A stretch of DNA of 64,000 nt, taken from positions 42,251 to 106,250 of the forward strand of contig NZ_JBFLVD010000035.1 of assembly GCF_040750395.1 (NCBI RefSeq), in the 5' to 3' direction. Position 1 is the stretch's first letter, and each line of letters opens with the position of its first letter. The stretch comes from Scandinavium sp002470465 (lineage in GTDB: Bacteria > Pseudomonadota > Gammaproteobacteria > Enterobacterales > Enterobacteriaceae). This document shows positions 42,302 to 51,248 of the stretch, one piece after another. Below the pieces are notes generated by a model, which saw nothing but the letters and a program-made list of their open reading frames with translations, did not search any database and was not told the DNA's origin. The translations under genes were made by a program, and so were the position numbers.

Positions 42302-43467
42302 TGAAAATTACAATTTCCGGTACAGGTTACGTAGGTCTATCAAACGGCATTCTGATTGCCCAAAACCACGAAGTGGTTGCGCTCGACATTGTCCAGGCCA
42401 AAGTCGACATGCTTAATCATAAAAAGTCACCGATTGTTGATAAAGAAATCGAAGAGTATCTGGCGACTAAGCAGCTCAACTTCCGCGCTACGACGGATAA
42501 AGAAGATGCTTATCGTGATGCTGATTTTGTGATTATCGCCACGCCAACCGATTACGATCCCAAGACCAACTACTTTAATACCGCCAGCGTTGAATCAGTT
42601 ATTCGCGACGTGACTGCAATCAATCCTAATGCAGTGATGATTATCAAGTCGACTATCCCGGTTGGTTTCACCAATGAGATTAAAGAGCGTCTGGGTATCG
42701 ACAATATCTTTTTCTCCCCTGAATTCCTGCGCGAAGGCCGTGCGCTGTACGATAACTTGCACCCATCTCGTATTGTTATTGGTGAGCAGTCTGAGCGTGC
42801 TAAACGCTTTGCGGCGCTGCTTCAGGAAGGTGCGATTAAGAAAGATATCCCGACTCTGTTCACCGATTCGACTGAAGCAGAAGCGATCAAGCTGTTTGCC
42901 AACACCTATCTTGCTTTGCGCGTCGCTTACTTCAACGAGCTGGACAGCTACGCAGAAAGTTTAGGATTGAACTCACGACAGATTATCGAAGGCGTCTGTC
43001 TGGACCCGCGTATCGGCAACCACTATAACAACCCGTCATTTGGCTACGGTGGCTACTGTCTGCCGAAGGATACCAAGCAGCTATTGGCAAACTACGAATC
43101 TGTGCCTAACAACATCATTGGCGCGATTGTGGATGCCAACCGTACGCGTAAAGACTTCGTTGCGGACTCTATTCTTTCCCGTAAGCCGAAAGTGGTGGGC
43201 GTTTATCGTCTGATTATGAAGAACGGTTCGGACAACTTCCGCGCCTCCTCTATTCAGGGGATTATGAAGCGTATCAAGGCGAAGGGCGTTCACGTCATCA
43301 TTTACGAACCAGTGATGCAGGAAGATGAATTCTTCCATTCGCGCGTGATGCGCGATCTGGATGCATTCAAGCAGGAAGCTGACGTCATTATCTCTAACCG
43401 TATGGCGAAAGAGCTGGATGACGTGGCGGAGAAAGTTTATACCCGCGATCTGTTCGGCAACGACTAA
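42301..43467 (+). CDS. ugd: UDP-glucose 6-dehydrogenase
   Basis: Ugd oxidises UDP-glucose to UDP-glucuronic acid, needed here for colanic acid and for 4-aminoarabinose modification of lipid A. It has the NAD motif G-T-G-Y-V-G at the N-terminus, P-E-F-L-R-E-G near 141 and the catalytic cysteine in G-G-Y-C-L-P-K near 250. The length of 388 residues equals E. coli Ugd. The product UDP-GlcA is also the substrate of the uge gene 670 bases downstream. Confidence 0.97.
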   Translation: MKITISGTGYVGLSNGILIAQNHEVVALDIVQAKVDMLNHKKSPIVDKEIEEYLATKQLNFRATTDKEDAYRDADFVIIATPTDYDPKTNYFNTASVESVIRDVTAINPNAVMIIKSTIPVGFTNEIKERLGIDNIFFSPEFLREGRALYDNLHPSRIVIGEQSERAKRFAALLQEGAIKKDIPTLFTDSTEAEAIKLFANTYLALRVAYFNELDSYAESLGLNSRQIIEGVCLDPRIGNHYNNPSFGYGGYCLPKDTKQLLANYESVPNNIIGAIVDANRTRKDFVADSILSRKPKVVGVYRLIMKNGSDNFRASSIQGIMKRIKAKGVHVIIYEPVMQEDEFFHSRVMRDLDAFKQEADVIISNRMAKELDDVAEKVYTRDLFGND

Positions 43468-43482
43468 CAACAGATATGAGTA

Positions 43483-43505
43483 AGGAGGGGAGACCCTCCT
43501 CTTTC
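43483..43505 (+). terminator. Terminator between ugd and the GNAT gene
   Basis: AGGAGGG-GAGA-CCCTCCT is followed by CTTTC on the plus strand. It lies between the convergent stop codons of ugd and the minus-strand gene at 43507; the stem is clear but the T tract is weak. Confidence 0.65.
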
Positions 43506-43506
43506 A

Positions 43507-44076
43507 TTAATAAATAATCTCGACTTTTTCAGGAAGGTACTTTCTGTATTTTGCTAATGTTGACAAAATTTTCTCTTTTGAGATTGAATAGAGAAAATCC
43601 TCCTCTGTCTCACCTGTGCGTTCAGCACCAAATCTTTCGTGAAACTTAATAACAGACAGGTTTCCTTTACGAACATCAAAATGCGCTCTTTCGAAGCCCA
43701 AATCCAAAGCAAATGTATACAGCAGAAGTGCAGATTCTATCGCACAGTGCGAAGGTGCCGCTTCGGCGACTACCCATGACCCCCAACAGAAAGAGTCTCC
43801 CTGTTGGTCGTACATTCGCACTGTTCCGAGCTGCGTGTCATCAAAATCGGTAATCAGGAAGTAAGCCTGTCCCTGACTGATCAAATAATCTTCGAGCCAT
43901 TTTCTTTGTTTACTTACATCGCCGGAAGTTGCGCTGATAAAACGACCTTTCTTATCATTTGTTCTGATATTGACGATAAACTCAGCATCAGAAGGCGCTA
44001 CATTTCTCAGCCTAATTGTTCTTCCTTTAATTTGTTGTGCCGGGATAATTGCCACTTCGTGCGAATCGCTTTTCAT
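43507..44076 (-). CDS. GNAT-family N-acetyltransferase, PseH/RimJ-like
   Basis: The 189-residue product has the Acetyltransf_3 pattern: I-R-L-R-N-V-A-P-S-D-A near the N-terminus, a strand L-G-T-V-R-M-Y near 87, and D-V-R-K-G-N-L-S-V-I-K-F-H-E-R-F-G-A near 140. This last segment is like that of PseH and other enzymes acetylating amino sugars. The ATG at 44076 has AGG nine bases upstream; a GTG at 44091 is possible. It lies downstream of uge on the same strand, across a 60-base gap, and converges on ugd. It could acetylate the dTDP-Fuc3N/Qui3N made by the O-antigen cluster, but a protein substrate cannot be ruled out. Confidence 0.8.
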   Translation of the reverse strand: MKSDSHEVAIIPAQQIKGRTIRLRNVAPSDAEFIVNIRTNDKKGRFISATSGDVSKQRKWLEDYLISQGQAYFLITDFDDTQLGTVRMYDQQGDSFCWGSWVVAEAAPSHCAIESALLLYTFALDLGFERAHFDVRKGNLSVIKFHERFGAERTGETEEDFLYSISKEKILSTLAKYRKYLPEKVEIIY

Positions 44077-44136
44077 TCTTCTAGACCTCACTATGATTCT
44101 GAGAACTGGTATTTTTCTGATTTTGCATTAATAAGT

Positions 44137-45141
44137 TTATGAGTTGTAGAATCCGCGATACCAGTCAACAAAGTTTTTCACGCCTTCCTTCACTGAGGTT
44201 TCCGGCTTAAAGCCAGTGACGGCTTGCAGAGGCTGCGTATCGGCGCTGGTTTCCAGCACGTCGCCAGGCTGAATCGGCATCATATTCTTGTCTGCCTCAA
44301 TGCCCAGCGCCTCTTCCAGCGCGGTGATGTAATCCATTAGCTCAACCGGGGAACTGTTGCCAATGTTGTAGACGCGATACGGTGCTGAGCTGGTTGCCGG
44401 GGAACCTGTTTCAACCGTCCAGTCCGTATCGGCCTGCGGGATCACATCCTGCAAACGAACAATTGCCTCTGCAATATCATCGATGTAGGTGAAGTCACGC
44501 TTCATCTTGCCGTAGTTGTAGACGTCAATAGGCTTGTTCTCAAGCATAGCTTTGGTGAACTTGAACAACGCCATGTCCGGGCGGCCCCACGGGCCATAGA
44601 CGGTAAAGAAACGCAGGCCGGTGGTCGGCAGACCGTACAGGTGAGCATAAGTGTGTGACATCAGCTCGTTGGCTTTCTTGGTGGCGGCATACAGGGACAC
44701 CGGATGATCCACTGAATCATCGGTTGAGAAAGGCATTTTACGATTCAGGCCGTAAACCGAACTGGATGAAGCATACAGCAGGTGCTGGATCTTGTTATGA
44801 CGGCAGCCTTCCAGCACGTTTAAGTGGCCAGTCAGGTTTGAATCGGCATAAGCGTGTGGGTTTTCCAGAGAATAACGAACGCCAGCCTGGGCCGCCAGGT
44901 GGATAACCCGGTCAAATTTCTCGTCGGCAAACAGGGTTGCCATGGCATCGCGGTCGGCAAGATCCATTTTATGGAAGCTGAAACCCGGCTTTTGCAGCAG
45001 ATCGAGACGCGCTTGCTTCAGGCTGACGTCATAGTAGTCGTTGAGATTATCGATCCCGACAACCTGATGACCCGCCTGCAGCAGGCGTTCGCTGACGTGG
45101 AAGCCGATAAAACCGGCTGCACCGGTAACCAGGTATTTCAT
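44137..45141 (-). CDS. uge: UDP-glucuronate 4-epimerase
   Basis: Uge interconverts UDP-glucuronic and UDP-galacturonic acid; in Klebsiella it supplies galacturonic acid for the LPS core and capsule. It is an extended SDR with G-A-A-G-F-I-G-F-H at the N-terminus, A-S-S-S-V-Y-G near 125 and Y-A-A-T-K near 149. The ATG at 45141 gives 334 residues, the Klebsiella length, and has GAGGA at better spacing than the ATG at 45144. It is divergent from wzzB and would be the first gene of a pair with the GNAT gene. Confidence 0.9.
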   Translation of the reverse strand: MKYLVTGAAGFIGFHVSERLLQAGHQVVGIDNLNDYYDVSLKQARLDLLQKPGFSFHKMDLADRDAMATLFADEKFDRVIHLAAQAGVRYSLENPHAYADSNLTGHLNVLEGCRHNKIQHLLYASSSSVYGLNRKMPFSTDDSVDHPVSLYAATKKANELMSHTYAHLYGLPTTGLRFFTVYGPWGRPDMALFKFTKAMLENKPIDVYNYGKMKRDFTYIDDIAEAIVRLQDVIPQADTDWTVETGSPATSSAPYRVYNIGNSSPVELMDYITALEEALGIEADKNMMPIQPGDVLETSADTQPLQAVTGFKPETSVKEGVKNFVDWYRGFYNS

Positions 45142-45379
45142 CATTATTCCTCAAGTGCTGACCAGAAAATCGCCACATCGCGTCTGGTATAACTGAAAGC
45201 AAAATCATACCGTTAGCCAGTGCAAAAAGATAATCGTTATCTACAATTAGCGTAGCCCGTTTTTTCGGTTAGTATCGTCGCGTTCGGGCATTATTCTTAT
45301 AGAAATTCTTAGTGACGCGGGTAGACTATCTCGCCTTATGGGCTTTTCTGAAATTTTCTTAGATGCAGTTAAGGTTGGT

Positions 45380-46384
45380 ATGACTCAGGACAATTATAAA
45401 AGCAGTACCGGTCACAGCAGCGAGCCGGAGCAGATTGATCTTATTGATTTGATTGTGCAAATTTGGAGTGGGAAGGTCACCATCATCGTATGTGTGATTG
45501 TCGCCATTTTGCTTGCCGTGGGTTACATCATGGTTGCTAAGGAGAAATGGACCTCCACGGCACTGGTCACACAGCCTGATTCAGGGATGGTTTCAAGCTA
45601 CGCCAATGCCATGAATATTCTTTATGGCAACAGCGCGCCGTCGATTGGGGCGATCCAGCAGGATTTTATCACCCGTTTCAACTCCTCATTCTCCGCACTT
45701 TCCGAGAGCCTTGACAACCAGGAAGAGCCTGAGAAGCTGAACATTGAAACGGCCGTTAAGGGGCAGAGTCTTCCACTGCGCGTGTCTTACACCGCACATA
45801 CGGCAGAAGAGGCACAGCAGACCCTGGCAAAATATATCCAACAAGTTGATGAGGATGTCGCCAAAGCCGTTGAGGGCGACCTCAAATCCAACATTGGCTC
45901 CCGTAAGAACGATCTGGAGCAGTCGCTGACCACTCAGGAAAAAGTGGCGACGGAGCAAAAAGCGCTGCGTATTGCCCAGATTAGCCAGGCGTTAACCATC
46001 GCTGAGCAATCTAAAATCAAGCTGCCGCAGGTTCAGCAGGCCGATCAGGTTTCACAGGACACCATGTTTATGCTGGGCAGTGATGCGCTGAGCGCAATGG
46101 TGAAAAACGAAGCGACGCGCCCGCTGACTTTCCCGGACAGCTACTACCAGACGCGCCAGACGCTGCTGGATGTGGAAAATCTGATGAGCGGCGGTAAAGA
46201 CGATGAACCAAAGGTGTCGAACATCCACGCGTACCGCTACGTTATGAAGCCAACGCTGCCGATCCGTCGTGACAGCCCGAAACGTGCGATTATCCTTGTC
46301 CTTTCCGTGCTGCTGGGCGGTATGGTGGGCGCTGGCATCGTGCTGGGCCGCAACGCGCTGCGTAACTATCAGCCGAAAGCGTAA
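45380..46384 (+). CDS. wzzB: WzzB, O-antigen chain-length regulator
   Basis: Wzz sets the modal length of the O-antigen made by Wzy. The 334-residue product has membrane helices at about 38-58 and 300-322 flanking a periplasmic coiled-coil domain, and the proline-rich segment before the second helix (M-K-P-T-L-P-I-R-R-D-S-P-K) that marks Wzz proteins. The ATG at 45380 (M-T-Q-D-N) has AAGG upstream and aligns with the E. coli start; an ATG at 45338 would add 14 residues. It is located between uge and the his operon, as in E. coli. Confidence 0.95.
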   Translation: MTQDNYKSSTGHSSEPEQIDLIDLIVQIWSGKVTIIVCVIVAILLAVGYIMVAKEKWTSTALVTQPDSGMVSSYANAMNILYGNSAPSIGAIQQDFITRFNSSFSALSESLDNQEEPEKLNIETAVKGQSLPLRVSYTAHTAEEAQQTLAKYIQQVDEDVAKAVEGDLKSNIGSRKNDLEQSLTTQEKVATEQKALRIAQISQALTIAEQSKIKLPQVQQADQVSQDTMFMLGSDALSAMVKNEATRPLTFPDSYYQTRQTLLDVENLMSGGKDDEPKVSNIHAYRYVMKPTLPIRRDSPKRAIILVLSVLLGGMVGAGIVLGRNALRNYQPKA

Positions 46385-46400
46385 ATTCCTTCGGGCAATA

Positions 46401-46433
46401 AAAAACCGGGCATCAGCTGAGCCCGGTTTTTTT
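46401..46433. terminator. Bidirectional terminator between wzzB and hisI
   Basis: AACCGGGC at 46404-46411 pairs with GCCCGGTT at 46421-46428, with A tract on the left and T tract on the right, so it can serve both the plus-strand wzzB and the minus-strand his operon. Confidence 0.93.
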
Positions 46434-46447
46434 ACATCTGTTGAAAG

Positions 46448-47044
46448 CTACTGATGACGCTTACGCAGGTTCTCAATCACCGTGGTCAAATCCAGCTCCT
46501 GATCCTGGAGCAGCACCAGAAGGTGATACATAAGGTCAGATGCTTCATTGGTCAGCTCATGACGATCGTTTACCGTTGCCGCTAAAGCTGTTTCCACGCC
46601 TTCTTCACCCACTTTTTGCGCGATGCGTTTAGTCCCACTGGCATATAGCTTCGCCGTGTAGGAACTGGCAGGATCGGCCGTTTTACGGCCTGCCAGAAGC
46701 TGTTCCAGCTGATACAGGAACAGCCACTGGTGAGCAGTTTCGCCGAAGCAGCTTGAGGTGCCTTTGTGGCAGGTCGGGCCAATGGGATTGACCAGCACCA
46801 GCAGCGTGTCGTTATCGCAGTCCGGGGTGATGCTCACGACGTTCAGAAAGTTGCCGGAAGTTTCCCCTTTGGTCCATAAGCGCTGCTTAGTGCGGGAGTA
46901 AAAGGTCACTTTGCCGCTCTCCTGCGTTTTCGCCAGCGCCTCCTGATTCATATAGCCCAGCATCAGAACTTCACCAGATACCGCGTGTTGTACGATAGCA
47001 GGCATCAGTCCGTCGGTTTTTTCCCAGTCCAGTTGTTCCGTCAT
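46448..47044 (-). CDS. hisI: HisIE, phosphoribosyl-AMP cyclohydrolase / phosphoribosyl-ATP pyrophosphatase
   Basis: This bifunctional enzyme does steps 2 and 3 of histidine biosynthesis. The cyclohydrolase domain (residues about 1-110) has the zinc-site cysteines in T-P-D-C-D-N-D-T and C-H-K-G-T-S-S-C-F. The pyrophosphatase domain (about 115-198) has G-E-E-G-V-E-T-A-L-A-A near 158 and the E-A-S-D-L-M-Y-H-L motif. At 198 residues it is slightly shorter than E. coli HisI. It is the last gene of the his operon and overlaps the hisF end by 4 bases. Confidence 0.97.
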   Translation of the reverse strand: MTEQLDWEKTDGLMPAIVQHAVSGEVLMLGYMNQEALAKTQESGKVTFYSRTKQRLWTKGETSGNFLNVVSITPDCDNDTLLVLVNPIGPTCHKGTSSCFGETAHQWLFLYQLEQLLAGRKTADPASSYTAKLYASGTKRIAQKVGEEGVETALAATVNDRHELTNEASDLMYHLLVLLQDQELDLTTVIENLRKRHQ

Positions 47045-47814
47045 ACTCTGATCTCCACGCCCTGAGCCGCCAGGTACGCTTTTAATTCGCCAATATTAAT
47101 GATTTGCTTGTGGAAGACGGAGGCGGCCAGTGCGCCATCAACGTCTGCATCGCGGAAGGCCTCGAGGAAGTGCTCCATTGTGCCTGCGCCGCCGGACGCA
47201 ATCAGAGGGACATGACAGACTTCGCGCACTTTTTTCAGCTGCGCAAGATCGTAGCCGTTACGCACGCCGTCCTGGTTCATCATGTTCAGTACTATTTCAC
47301 CCGCGCCACGCTTTTGTACTTCCTGCACCCAGTCAAGGGTTTCCCACTTTGTCACCCGGGTGCGGCTTTCGTCGCCGGTATATTGGTTTACGTGATACTT
47401 CCCGCTTTCTGCATCGAACCAGGTATCAATTCCCACGACGATGCACTGTACGCCAAAGCGATCGGCAAGCCTGGTAATCAGTTCAGGTTCGGCCAGGGCA
47501 GGGGAGTTAACCGAGATTTTGTCGGCGCCGAAAGAGAGGATTTTTGCTGCGTCGTCAACAGACTTAATCCCACCCGCCACGCAGAAAGGAATATCAATGA
47601 CTTCTGCGACGCGCGATACCCAGCTTTTGTCGACAACACGGCCATCGCTGGAGGCGGTAATGTCATAGAACACCAGCTCGTCTGCGCCTTCCTCGGCATA
47701 GCGTTTCGCCAGCGGGACTATATCGCCGATGATTTCGTGGTTGCGGAACTGAACGCCTTTCACCACCTGACCATCACGCACGTCCAGGCAAGGTATTATC
47801 CGTTTTGCCAGCAT
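47041..47814 (-). CDS. hisF: HisF, imidazole glycerol phosphate synthase cyclase subunit
   Basis: HisF pairs with HisH to make imidazole glycerol phosphate and AICAR. It is a TIM barrel of 257 residues with the catalytic aspartate in P-C-L-D-V-R-D-G-Q-V-V-K-G at the N-terminus (D11) and the second phosphate site near V-S-V-N-S-P. The ATG at 47814 is the conserved start and lies 19 bases inside hisA, as in E. coli. Confidence 0.97.
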   Translation of the reverse strand: MLAKRIIPCLDVRDGQVVKGVQFRNHEIIGDIVPLAKRYAEEGADELVFYDITASSDGRVVDKSWVSRVAEVIDIPFCVAGGIKSVDDAAKILSFGADKISVNSPALAEPELITRLADRFGVQCIVVGIDTWFDAESGKYHVNQYTGDESRTRVTKWETLDWVQEVQKRGAGEIVLNMMNQDGVRNGYDLAQLKKVREVCHVPLIASGGAGTMEHFLEAFRDADVDGALAASVFHKQIINIGELKAYLAAQGVEIRV

Positions 47815-48533
47815 TCGATAGCCTCCGTTACGTTGAATTTTCCTTCCAGCAGCGCGCGTCCGACAATCACGCCGCGCACACCGGTTCCGCGCAGAGCGGC
47901 AATATCGTTTAAATCGCCGATGCCGCCGGAGGACTGAAAAGCAACCTGCGGATAGCGGGCGCAAACTTCGTCGTACAGCGATACGTTTGAACCCGCGAGG
48001 GTACCGTCACGGGAAATGTCGGTACAAAGCACGTGCTGCAGGCCCACCGTAAGATAAATTTCGACCAGCTCTTCCAGCGTCACGCCGGAGTTTTCCTGCC
48101 AGCCGCTGACCGCAACCTGCTTTGTCCCTTGCTCATCAATGCGCACATCGAGCGCCAGCACCAGCTTTTCCGCGCCGAAGCGCTCAAACCAGCCTTTGAC
48201 GATTTCGGGCGACTTCACGGCCGTTGAACCAATCACCACGCGAGCCACGCCCGCATCCAACAATGCAGCTACGTCTGCTTCAGTGCGAATTCCCCCGCCA
48301 ACCTGCACCGGAACGTCAACGCCTGCAGCAAGACTTTTGAGCAGTGAAATCTGACGCTTTGCCGGATCTTTCGCACCCGTGAGGTCAACGAGGTGCAATA
48401 TCTGTGCGCCCTGCGCGGCGTATTCCTGCAGGCGCGGCAGCGGATCGTTACCGTAGTCGCGCTGCTGGCCATAATCGCCCTGGTGAAGACGGACAACGGT
48501 GCCGTCAATTAAATCTAATGCCGGAATGATCAT
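47796..48533 (-). CDS. hisA: HisA, ProFAR isomerase
   Basis: HisA isomerises phosphoribosyl-formimino-AICAR-phosphate, step 4 of the pathway. It is a TIM barrel with catalytic D8 in A-L-D-L-I-D-G and D129-type aspartate in A-L-D-V-R-I-D. The ATG at 48533 overlaps the hisH stop by one base (TGATG) and gives 245 residues, the E. coli length; the GTG at 48536 is not preferred. Confidence 0.97.
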   Translation of the reverse strand: MIIPALDLIDGTVVRLHQGDYGQQRDYGNDPLPRLQEYAAQGAQILHLVDLTGAKDPAKRQISLLKSLAAGVDVPVQVGGGIRTEADVAALLDAGVARVVIGSTAVKSPEIVKGWFERFGAEKLVLALDVRIDEQGTKQVAVSGWQENSGVTLEELVEIYLTVGLQHVLCTDISRDGTLAGSNVSLYDEVCARYPQVAFQSSGGIGDLNDIAALRGTGVRGVIVGRALLEGKFNVTEAIECWQNG

Positions 48534-49123
48534 CACATCTCCAGGAAGTTTTTCAGCAGCTGCGCGCCAGCGGCGCCGGAGCGCTCCGGATGAAACTGCA
48601 CGCCAAAGAAATTATCTTTCTGCACTGCGGCAGTGAACGGTTCGCCATAGTTGCACTGGGCGATCGTCCATGGATTAACCAGCATTGCATAGCTGTGGAC
48701 GAAATAAAAATACGATCCATCTTCAATGCCGCGGAACAGGCGGTCCCCCGCTTTCGGATAGACGCGGTTCCAGCCCATGTGCGGCAACGGCAGGCCGAAA
48801 TCGGTCATTTTCGGCACGTCCTGTTCAATGATGTTGAGCATATCGACGCCGTTTGATTCATCACTGCGGCGCGCCAACAGCTGCATGCCGAGGCAAATCC
48901 CCAGCACTGGCTGAGTGCAGGCTTTGATCAGGTCGATCAATTCGCGCTCGCGAATTTGATCCATTGCTGCCTGAGCCGTGCCGACGCCGGGCAGAAAAAG
49001 TTTATCGGCGCGCAGCACAACATCCGGATCACGACTCACCTCAGGTTCATAGCCGTGACGGGTAATGGCTGATTTCACCGAGTTAAGATTCGCGCAGCCG
49101 GTATCAAGGATAACGACGTTCAT
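48533..49123 (-). CDS. hisH: HisH, imidazole glycerol phosphate synthase glutaminase subunit
   Basis: HisH is a class I glutamine amidotransferase that gives ammonia to HisF. The nucleophile lies in G-I-C-L-G-M-Q near residue 77 and the His-Glu pair in Q-F-H-P-E-R near 178. The ATG at 49123 overlaps the hisB stop by one base and gives 196 residues as in E. coli; a longer reading upstream lies inside hisB. Confidence 0.97.
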   Translation of the reverse strand: MNVVILDTGCANLNSVKSAITRHGYEPEVSRDPDVVLRADKLFLPGVGTAQAAMDQIRERELIDLIKACTQPVLGICLGMQLLARRSDESNGVDMLNIIEQDVPKMTDFGLPLPHMGWNRVYPKAGDRLFRGIEDGSYFYFVHSYAMLVNPWTIAQCNYGEPFTAAVQKDNFFGVQFHPERSGAAGAQLLKNFLEM

Positions 49124-50190
49124 CACAGCACTCCTTTCGAGGAAGGAAGCGTGTCGCCCTCGACGCGGATCGCCTGGCGTAAGGTGCGGCCAAAGGCTTT
49201 GAACAGGCTTTCCACACGGTGATGATCGTTTTTGCCTTTCGTTTTCAGGTGCAGCGTCACGCCCATGGTGTAGGAAAGCGAGCGGAAGAAGTGCTCGATC
49301 ATTTCGGTGCTGAGGTCGCCGACGCGCTGATAGGTGAACTCTGCGCGGTATTCGAGGTGCGGCCGACCGGAGATGTCCAGCGCGCAGCGGGCCAGACACT
49401 CGTCCATCGGCAGCACAAAGCCGAAGCGGTTGATGCCGCGCTTGTCGCCCAGCGCCAGCTTCAGCGCTTCACCGAGCGCAAGGCCTGTATCTTCCACCGT
49501 GTGGTGATCGTCAATATAGAGATCGCCTTTGACGGTGATTTCCATGCGGAACCCGCCGTGGGTGGCAATCTGATCGAGCATATGGTCGAAGAAGCCGACG
49601 CCGGTGTTGATTTTGCTGCCGCCTTCGCGGTCGAGCCACACCTTGACGTCGATCTGTGTTTCGCGCGTGCTGCGCTCTACATGCGAATAGCGGTCGCGTT
49701 TCGTCAGCTGTTCGGTGATTTTCAGCCAGTTGAGGTCGTCGCGACTGTAGCGCAGGCCGGTGATGCCCATGTTGCCGGCAAGCGTCACGTCCGTTGCACG
49801 ATCGCCGATTACGTAGCTGTTTGCGATATCCATTACGCCGTCGTTCAGCCATGCGGCAACCATCTTGGTTTTCGGCTTGCGGCACTCGCAGTTGTCCGTT
49901 TCGAAGTGCGGGCAAATCAGCACGTCTTCGAATTTCACGCCCTGGGAGGTGAACACCTGCATCATCAGGTTATGCGGGCCGTCGAAATCTGCCTGCGGAA
50001 AACTGTCGGTACCGAGTCCGTCCTGGTTGGTGATCATCACCAGCTTATAGCCCGCTTTTTGCAGCTTCAGCAGGGAAGGAATCACTTCAGCCTCAAACGC
50101 CAGTTTGTCGAACCGATCAACCTGATAATCACTCGGCGGCTCGCTAATCAGGGTGCCGTCACGATCGATAAAGAGGAACTTCTGGGTCAT
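49123..50190 (-). CDS. hisB: HisB, histidinol-phosphatase / IGP dehydratase
   Basis: HisB is bifunctional, for steps 6 and 8. The N-terminal HAD-type phosphatase (about 1-165) has F-I-D-R-D-G-T-L with the catalytic aspartates and a zinc-binding cysteine/histidine loop C-P-H-F-E-T-D-N-C-E-C. The C-terminal dehydratase (about 170-355) shows the metal-binding D-D-H-H-T-V-E-D. The length of 355 residues equals E. coli. It overlaps hisC by 4 bases. Confidence 0.97.
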   Translation of the reverse strand: MTQKFLFIDRDGTLISEPPSDYQVDRFDKLAFEAEVIPSLLKLQKAGYKLVMITNQDGLGTDSFPQADFDGPHNLMMQVFTSQGVKFEDVLICPHFETDNCECRKPKTKMVAAWLNDGVMDIANSYVIGDRATDVTLAGNMGITGLRYSRDDLNWLKITEQLTKRDRYSHVERSTRETQIDVKVWLDREGGSKINTGVGFFDHMLDQIATHGGFRMEITVKGDLYIDDHHTVEDTGLALGEALKLALGDKRGINRFGFVLPMDECLARCALDISGRPHLEYRAEFTYQRVGDLSTEMIEHFFRSLSYTMGVTLHLKTKGKNDHHRVESLFKAFGRTLRQAIRVEGDTLPSSKGVL

Positions 50191-51248
50191 ACTTTCTCCG
50201 CACGAAGGGCGTCAATGACGCGCTGACTCTCATCGCGGGTGCCAATGGTGATGCGCAGGCAGCCGCTTAAGGAAGGTTGTTTGTTCTGGTCTCGCAAGAT
50301 AATGCCCTGATCCCACAGAGATTTGAAGACCGCGCTTGAGGCGGTGATTCGCGCCAGAATGTAGTTCGTTTCCGAATCGAAAACCTGCTCCACGCACGGG
50401 ATCTCGCGCAGCTGGCTGACAAGGTACTGACGCTCTTCAAGGATTTGCGCCACGCGATCGCGCATGGCGTTGATGCCCTGCGGGCTTAGCGCCTGAGCGG
50501 CAATATCGGCCACCGGCGTAGAGAGCGGGTAGGGTGCAATCACCTTCAGCAGCAGCGCAATCACGTCTTCATTTGCCAGGGTAAAACCACAGCGCAGTCC
50601 GGCGAGGGCAAAAGCTTTGGATAGCGTGCGCAGCACGACTAAATGCGGGTACTCAGCAAGCCAGCCGGTAAGCGTCGCCTGCGGACAAAACTCAATGTAA
50701 GCCTCATCGGCCACCACAATGGCTTTGCTGCGCGTCATTTCCAGCAGAACGCGAATGTCCTGCGGATTGATGATCTGCCCGGTTGGGTTATTCGGGCTGC
50801 ACACATAGACGATTTTTACACCGTCGAGCTTGTCGCTAATGGCCTGCAAATCGAGCTGCCAGTTTTCCAGAGCCGGGACGGTGCGGTACTCCACGCCAAA
50901 GGTTTCGGCGCTGACGCTGTACATGCCGTAGGTCGGCGGGCAGAACAGAATGGCGTCTTTACCCGGCTCGCAAAACGCGCGAATCAACAGCTCGATGCCT
51001 TCATCAGCGCCACGGCTGACCAGCACCTGCTCCGGTTTCAGCCCTGCGTACTGCGCGTAATTTTCAATTACCGCTTTCGGCTGGCACTCCGGATAGCGGT
51101 TTAACGTTTGCTGTGAAAGATCAAACGCCACCGCCGTCGGAAATTCGTTAGCGTTCAGCCAGACGTCGCCTTTGCCGCCGAGACGACGGGCGGACTGATA
51201 GGGCGTCAGATCGCGGACGTTTTTGCGGGCTAACTCTTCAATGCTCAT
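50187..51248 (-). CDS. hisC: HisC, histidinol-phosphate aminotransferase
   Basis: HisC is a fold type I PLP enzyme for step 7. The PLP lysine is in R-T-L-S-K-A-F-A-L-A-G-L-R near residue 212, with N-P-N-N-P-T-G near 155 and the N-terminal N-A-N-E-F-P motif. Its 353 residues are close to the 356 of E. coli. It overlaps hisD by 4 bases and hisB by 4 bases. Confidence 0.97.
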   Translation of the reverse strand: MSIEELARKNVRDLTPYQSARRLGGKGDVWLNANEFPTAVAFDLSQQTLNRYPECQPKAVIENYAQYAGLKPEQVLVSRGADEGIELLIRAFCEPGKDAILFCPPTYGMYSVSAETFGVEYRTVPALENWQLDLQAISDKLDGVKIVYVCSPNNPTGQIINPQDIRVLLEMTRSKAIVVADEAYIEFCPQATLTGWLAEYPHLVVLRTLSKAFALAGLRCGFTLANEDVIALLLKVIAPYPLSTPVADIAAQALSPQGINAMRDRVAQILEERQYLVSQLREIPCVEQVFDSETNYILARITASSAVFKSLWDQGIILRDQNKQPSLSGCLRITIGTRDESQRVIDALRAEKV

